Assembly: GCF_003463065.1 (NCBI RefSeq)
Contig: NZ_QSCM01000005.1
Location: 1-64,000 of the forward strand
Source: Blautia sp. OF03-15BH
GTDB lineage: Bacteria; Bacillota; Clostridia; Lachnospirales; Lachnospiraceae
Reading direction: 5' to 3'
DNA: 64,000 bases
This document shows, piece by piece, positions 59,522 through 64,000 of this stretch; positions within the stretch are counted from its first letter, which is position 1; each line of letters opens with the position of its first letter. The notes under the pieces are model-generated. The model was not told the DNA's origin and did not search any database. It saw only the letters and a program-made list of their open reading frames with translations. The position numbers and the translations under genes are program-made.

Positions 59522-61549
59522 ATGGCGGAATTACTGGAGGTAAAGCATCTGTCTGTCAGCTTTGATACCCCGGAGGGGGAAGTGGAAGCTGTCCGGGATG
59601 TGAGTTTTTTTGTAAAAAAAGGAGAGACCCTGGCCATTGTAGGAGAATCCGGCTGTGGAAAAAGCGTTCTCTGCCGTTCGATCATGAAACTACTCCCAAG
59701 GACAGCAAGGATCAAAAGCGGAAGTATCCTTGCAAACGGTCGGGAAATCATCGAGTGTACGGAAAAAGAAATGCAGACGATCCGGGGCAGCTTTTTTTCC
59801 ATGGTGTTTCAGGATCCCATGACGAGCCTGAATCCGGCGATGACAGTCGGGGCACAGATCGCAGAGGCGGTTCTCATTCACCGGCCGGAGCTTTCCAGGG
59901 AAGAAGTGCGCAGACGGGTGTGGGAACTTATGGAACTGGTTGGGATCGATCACCCGAAGGAGAGGGCAGCCCAGTATCCCTGGAATTTTTCCGGAGGCAT
60001 GCGTCAGAGAGCAGTACTGGCTATCGCCCTGGCTTCGGAACCGGCGGTCCTTCTGGCTGATGAACCTACGACAGCACTGGATGTGACGATCCAGGCGCAG
60101 ATTCTGGCTCTTTTCCGGAAGATACAGGAAAAACTGGGGACAGCGATCGTTCTGGTCTCTCATGACCTCGGAGTGGTAGCTGCGGCTGCAGACCGGGTTG
60201 CCGTTATGTATGCGGGGAAAATCTGTGAGACCGGTCTGGTAAGAGAGATCTTTGAAGATCCGAAGCATCCCTATACCAAAGGCCTTCTTCGTTCTCTTCC
60301 TGCGCTGTCCAGAGGGAAGAAGGAACTTTACTGTTTGCCCGGTATGCCGCCAAAACTGAATCATCCCCCGGTGGGAGATGCATTTGCCTGCAGAAATCCT
60401 TATGCACTGGCTGTGGATTATGAAAAGCAGCCGCCCATGTTTCAGGTGACGGATACGCATTATGCGGCTACCTGGCTTCTGGATGAGAGAGCCGCAGAGG
60501 TACGGGCAAAGATCGAAGAGGAAATGAGCAAAGGAGAAGCACCGGATGGTACGCGTGAGGAGATCAAATACCATCCGGGATTTGACCGGAAGGCTTCCGG
60601 AAAAGAAGTGCTTATGGAGGTCCAGCATCTGAGCCAGCTCTTTTCTATGATAGGGAAGAAGGTTTTCCGGGCGGTGGATGATGTTTCTTTTGAACTGCGC
60701 AAGGGTGAGATCCTGGGACTGGTCGGGGAGTCCGGTTCCGGTAAATCGACGACAGCTCGTTGTATCATGAATATCAGTTCTTCTCCCGGCGGTCATATTT
60801 TCTATAAAGGAATTGATGTTTTGGATAAAAAACAGTTCCGGAAGAACAGAAAAGCTCTTCAGGCTGAACGCCAGATGATCTTTCAGGATTCCGCCTCCAG
60901 TCTGAACCAGCGGATGCGGGTGGAGGACATTATCCTGGAGCCTCTGAAGCTCAGCCACAGAAAGCCAAAACAGGGAAACTACCGGGAGGAAGCAGAATTT
61001 CAGCTGAAGTATGTAGGACTGGACAGCAGCTTTCTGGATCGTTATCCTTCAGAACTGTCCGGTGGACAGAGACAGAGAGTGGCGATCGCAAGAGCTCTTA
61101 TCATGGATCCGGAGCTGGTGGTGGCAGATGAACCCATTGCCTCTCTGGATGTTTCCATTCAGGCTCAGATCGTGAATCTGTTCCGCCATCTGCAGAGAGA
61201 ACATGGTTTTTCCTTTTTGTTTATTGCCCACGATCTCTCCATGGTGGAATTTTTATGTGACCGGGTGGGCGTCATGTATCATGGACAACTGGTGGAACTG
61301 GCTCCCTGCAGGGAACTTTACTCCAATCCTTTGCATCCCTACACGAAGCAGCTTCTCCTGGCAGTACCGGATCTTGAAAAATACGGACTGCAAAGTGCAA
61401 AGAAAGAAGCAGAACATCCAGGAAACGGAACTGTTCCGGAAAAAGCTTATGGAACAGCGGCGAAAGGAAGCTGGACAGAAGTACTTCCGGAGCATTTTGT
61501 AAGGCTTGATGCAATGGAATGTTCCGCTCACCAAAGGAGTAGATTATGA
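59522..61549 (+). CDS. fused DppD-DppF ABC ATPase
   Basis: A 675-aa protein with two complete ATPase domains. The first has GESGCGKSV, MVFQDPMTSLNPAMTVGAQIAEA, SGGMRQRAVLAIALA and VLLADEPTTALD, and ends with an oligopeptide-type C-terminal region with Cys (FACRNPYALAVDYEKQ). The second has GESGSGKST, MIFQDSASSLNQRMRVEDII, LSGGQRQRVAIARAL and LVVADEPIASLD. Such fusions are known in Opp/Dpp systems (GsiA-like). ATG 59522 follows AAAGGAAC. Its stop overlaps the permease start. Confidence 0.93.
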   Translation: MAELLEVKHLSVSFDTPEGEVEAVRDVSFFVKKGETLAIVGESGCGKSVLCRSIMKLLPRTARIKSGSILANGREIIECTEKEMQTIRGSFFSMVFQDPMTSLNPAMTVGAQIAEAVLIHRPELSREEVRRRVWELMELVGIDHPKERAAQYPWNFSGGMRQRAVLAIALASEPAVLLADEPTTALDVTIQAQILALFRKIQEKLGTAIVLVSHDLGVVAAAADRVAVMYAGKICETGLVREIFEDPKHPYTKGLLRSLPALSRGKKELYCLPGMPPKLNHPPVGDAFACRNPYALAVDYEKQPPMFQVTDTHYAATWLLDERAAEVRAKIEEEMSKGEAPDGTREEIKYHPGFDRKASGKEVLMEVQHLSQLFSMIGKKVFRAVDDVSFELRKGEILGLVGESGSGKSTTARCIMNISSSPGGHIFYKGIDVLDKKQFRKNRKALQAERQMIFQDSASSLNQRMRVEDIILEPLKLSHRKPKQGNYREEAEFQLKYVGLDSSFLDRYPSELSGGQRQRVAIARALIMDPELVVADEPIASLDVSIQAQIVNLFRHLQREHGFSFLFIAHDLSMVEFLCDRVGVMYHGQLVELAPCRELYSNPLHPYTKQLLLAVPDLEKYGLQSAKKEAEHPGNGTVPEKAYGTAAKGSWTEVLPEHFVRLDAMECSAHQRSRL

Positions 61550-62556
61550 AAAAAAGGACCTGTATTTATATAGGAAAGAAACTGGTGATTTTTCTTGCCA
61601 GTATTTTTCTTCTTTCTCTTATCACATTTTACATTTCCCGTCTGGCTCCGGGGGATCCGCTGGTTTCCTATTATGGAGACCGGGTGGAAAAAATGAGCCC
61701 GGAGGAAAGAGAGCAGGCGGAAGAAAAATTAGGACTCAGAGAGCCTGTTTCCGTTCAATATGTAAAATGGCTGGACCGGGCAGTTCACGGGGATTTTGGG
61801 ATTTCCTGGAAATACAAGACGGATGTAATGGAAGTGATTGGAGGCAGAGTGGGAAATACACTGCTTCTGGGAGGTATCGGTTTTGTGCTGACATTCGGGC
61901 TGGCGCTGCTTTTGGGAATCTTCTGCGCCTGGAAGGAAGGGAGCATTTGTGACCGGCTGATCTGCCGGGTCGGAACGCTCACCAGCTGTATTCCTGAATT
62001 CTGGATGTCTCTGATGCTGATCCTGATTTTTGCGGTACAGCTCCGGTGGCTGCCGAGTAGCGGTGCCTATACCATCGGAAAAAAGGATGATATCGCTGAC
62101 CGGGCACTTCACCTGATCCTTCCCATGACGATCGTGGTTATGGACCATCTTTGGTATTATGCTTATATGATAAGAAATAAGATTCTGGAGGAAGTGCGGA
62201 CAGACTATGTGCTTCTGGCTAAATCCAAGGGACTGAACCGGAAAAAGATCCTCTTCGGACATTGCCTGAGAAATGTCATTCCTACCTATCTGAGTATCAT
62301 GGCAATCTCTGTTCCGCACATTCTGGGTGGAACTTATATTATCGAGTCTGTATTTTCTTATCCCGGTATCGGAACGCTTTCTTATGAAAGTGCCAGATAC
62401 GGTGATTACAATCTTCTTATGGTACTGTGTGTGCTTTCGGGAATCCTTGTGATTTTCTGTAATATGATCGCTCAGACCATCAATGAGCGTATCGATCCCC
62501 GGATCCGGGCAGAAGAGGCAATGAAAGATTCAGGAGAGGAGGTTATTAGCAGTTAA
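61546..62556 (+). CDS. DppB-type ABC permease
   Basis: A 336-aa permease with FLASIFLLSLITFYISRLAPGDPL, LREPVSVQYVKWLDRAVHGDFGISW and YVLLAKSKGLNRKKILFGHCLRNVIPTYLSIMAISVPHILGGTYIIESVFSYPGIG. It overlaps the ATPase by four bases. The DppC-type partner expected next is absent; an IS607-type element begins about 80 bases later. Confidence 0.94.
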   Translation: MKKRTCIYIGKKLVIFLASIFLLSLITFYISRLAPGDPLVSYYGDRVEKMSPEEREQAEEKLGLREPVSVQYVKWLDRAVHGDFGISWKYKTDVMEVIGGRVGNTLLLGGIGFVLTFGLALLLGIFCAWKEGSICDRLICRVGTLTSCIPEFWMSLMLILIFAVQLRWLPSSGAYTIGKKDDIADRALHLILPMTIVVMDHLWYYAYMIRNKILEEVRTDYVLLAKSKGLNRKKILFGHCLRNVIPTYLSIMAISVPHILGGTYIIESVFSYPGIGTLSYESARYGDYNLLMVLCVLSGILVIFCNMIAQTINERIDPRIRAEEAMKDSGEEVISS

Positions 62557-62637
62557 ATATAAATTATAAAATCATATAAGCGCATGTTGGGTTTTATAAG
62601 ATATTAGAGTAGAATATTATTGAAAGGAATTGATACT

Positions 62638-63260
62638 TTGAGTAAATATTATTCTATACATGAATTTTCAAAAATTATAGGCGTATCTGCCCAGACATTA
62701 CGAAATTGGGATGCCAATGAAAAACTTCATCCGCATCATACTACAGTAAGTGGCTATAGATATTATTCTGATGAGCAACTCAACCAGGTAATAAATGTAA
62801 AGCCTAAAAAACGCATTACAATTGGATATTGTCGCGTTTCCAGCCATAAACAGAAAGATGATCTGGAACGACAGATTGATCATGTTAAGACATATCTTCT
62901 GGCAAAAGGACAGTCATTTGAGATAATAAGTGATATCGGTTCCGGGATTGATTATAAGAAAAAAGGACTTCAGGAATTGATCAGACAAATATCTCAAAAT
63001 CAGGTTGAAAAGGTTGTTGTTTTATATAAAGATCGGCTATTGCGATTTGGTTGCAGGAACTTGTTGAAGATCTGGTTCAGATAATGACAGTATTCAGTTG
63101 TAAATTACAAGGAGAACGAGCGAATAAAGCTAAGAAACTTATCCGTGAACTGATACAGGAGGAAACAGATGGTAAAAGCCATAAAAGTAATGTTGATACC
63201 AAACAATGTACAGAAAACGAAGATGTTTCAGTACGCAGGTGCTTCAAGATTTGCTTATAA
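62638..63260 (+). pseudogene. tnpA: IS607-family serine recombinase TnpA, disrupted
   Basis: The N-terminal part reads as IS607 TnpA: a MerR-like HTH (YYSIHEFSKIIGVSAQTLRNWD), GYCRVSSHKQKDDLERQIDHV with the catalytic Ser, and VVVLYKDRLLRFG. At about 63050 the frame changes: the first frame ends at 63084, while QELVEDLVQIMTVFSCKLQGERANKAKKLIREL continues in another frame from 63053. The about 25-30 residues normally between these motifs are missing, so a deletion with frameshift has destroyed the gene. A TTG start at 62638 follows AAAGGA. Confidence 0.9.
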
Positions 63261-64000
63261 CTGGGCTTTGGCCAAGGAAATAGAGAACTATGAAAAAGGC
63301 GGCGGATTCATTTCAGATGCAGAACTTAGAAAAGAATTTACGAAGCTTAGACATTCTGATGAATATGCATGGTTACTGAATATCTCAAATAATGTAACCA
63401 AACAGGCAATCAAAGATGCCTGCACTGCATATAAGAATTTTTTCAAAGGTTTGCAAAAATTCCCAAGATTCAAGTCCAGAAAGAGATCCATGCCGAAGTT
63501 CTATCAGGACAACGTTAAGATACGATTCAGTAATACCCACGTTAAATTTGAAGGCTTTTCTTCCAGCAGGAAAGCAAATAAGCAAAAATTGAACTGGGTA
63601 AGACTTGCAGAATATGGACGTATTCCGACAGATGCGAAATATATGAACCCGAGAATATCCTTTGACGGATGGAACTGGTGGATCAGTGTATGTGTAGAAT
63701 TTCCTGACTGCAGGGAAACGCTTCATGATGACGGCATCGGCATAGACCTGGGAATCAAAGATCTGGCTGTCTGCTCTGATGGGACGAAGTATAAGAACAT
63801 CAATAAGAGTCAGAAAGTAAAGAAATTAGAAAAACAGAAACGCAGATTACAGCGTAGCATCTCTCGTTCTTACGAGAAAAATAAGAAAGGGGAAAGTTAC
63901 TGTAAAACAAATAATGTAATCAAAAAGGAAAAACTTTTATTAAAACGAAATCACAGATTAACAAACATCCGTAAAAATTATTTAAATCAGACCATATCGG
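63169..64000 (+). CDS. tnpB: IS607-type TnpB RNA-guided nuclease (partial, runs off window)
   Basis: The frame is open for 277 codons from ATG 63169 to the window end. It begins VKAIKVMLIPNNVQKTKMFQYAGASRFAYNWAL, typical of OrfB/TnpB, continues through the helical region (KQAIKDACTAYKNFFKG..FPRFKSRKR) and reaches RuvC-I as GIGIDLGIKDLAVCSDG. The RuvC-II Glu, the zinc ribbon and RuvC-III lie beyond 64000. AGGAGG precedes the start. TnpB is an RNA-guided DNA endonuclease in related elements; the guide RNA would be encoded near the 3' end, outside this window. Confidence 0.9.
   Translation, partial: MVKAIKVMLIPNNVQKTKMFQYAGASRFAYNWALAKEIENYEKGGGFISDAELRKEFTKLRHSDEYAWLLNISNNVTKQAIKDACTAYKNFFKGLQKFPRFKSRKRSMPKFYQDNVKIRFSNTHVKFEGFSSSRKANKQKLNWVRLAEYGRIPTDAKYMNPRISFDGWNWWISVCVEFPDCRETLHDDGIGIDLGIKDLAVCSDGTKYKNINKSQKVKKLEKQKRRLQRSISRSYEKNKKGESYCKTNNVIKKEKLLLKRNHRLTNIRKNYLNQTIS

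Noticed and set aside
59690..60958. Minus-strand frame of 422 codons within the fused ATPase gene.
   Set aside because: It is antisense to two clear ABC ATPase domains and has no domain of its own.

Overview
The window reads as a chromosomal segment from an anaerobic gut Firmicute, most likely a Lachnospiraceae (Clostridia). The reasons are the YesN/YesM plus Lpl-type sugar transport cassettes, the LacI-controlled glycan operons, a PdaA-type cortex deacetylase (a spore-former trait), a B. subtilis-like yaaO-(kinase)-holB-yaaT-yabB-rsmI gene order, and a GH31 enzyme that, from memory, resembles the Blautia obeum alpha-glucosidase. No species call is possible from the sequence alone.

Layout. 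83-748: seven tRNA genes (Asp, Val, Thr, Tyr, fMet, Phe, Lys) ending in a terminator. 887-2490: a PdaA-like deacetylase and a decayed LacI fragment. 2768-10087: a LacI-controlled disaccharide operon (binding protein, two permeases, GH65 phosphorylase, beta-phosphoglucomutase). 10380-18672: a YesN/YesM two-component pair, an LplA/B/C-like ABC importer and a GH29 alpha-L-fucosidase. 18709-20235: an orphan OmpR-type regulator and a membrane protein of unknown function. 20607-29828: a divergent LacI regulator facing two permeases, a binding protein, a GH32-like enzyme, a GH172 (DUF2961) enzyme and a classical GH32; this looks like a fructan-dianhydride/fructoside utilisation locus. 29900-36816: a DUF6062 protein, a decayed type I toxin-like locus, a secreted beta-helix/InlB-repeat protein, an AAA/PD-(D/E)XK protein and a phosphodiesterase. 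36865-42803: the yaaO-to-rsmI housekeeping cluster. 43175-47370: a C39 peptidase and a minus-strand GH31/SGNH/SseB-like group. 47555-62556: a metal and peptide uptake region with a cobalamin riboswitch, a B12/Fe-type ABC importer, a CGGC protein, a methyltransferase linked to a complete Nik/Opp-type importer, and a second Opp/Dpp-type importer that appears to lack its second permease. 62638-64000: an IS607-family element with a broken tnpA and an open tnpB running off the window.

How the genes work together. Three carbohydrate cassettes each pair a sensor or repressor with a binding protein, two permeases and one or more cytoplasmic glycosidases or phosphorylases. None encodes its own ATPase, so a shared MsmK-type ATPase elsewhere is implied. 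All six predicted substrate-binding proteins have signal peptides with AxA-type cleavage sites and no recognisable lipobox, which is unusual for a Gram-positive.

The most striking non-coding content is repetitive. One MITE-like family has GTAACTGTTC ends, and three complete copies carry visible 8-bp target duplications. A second 206-nt inverted-repeat family is present in three copies, one of them between the cobalamin riboswitch and its gene. A 113-nt element at 10086-10198 can fold into a fully paired four-way junction. Several gene ends and leaders appear to have been altered by these repeats.
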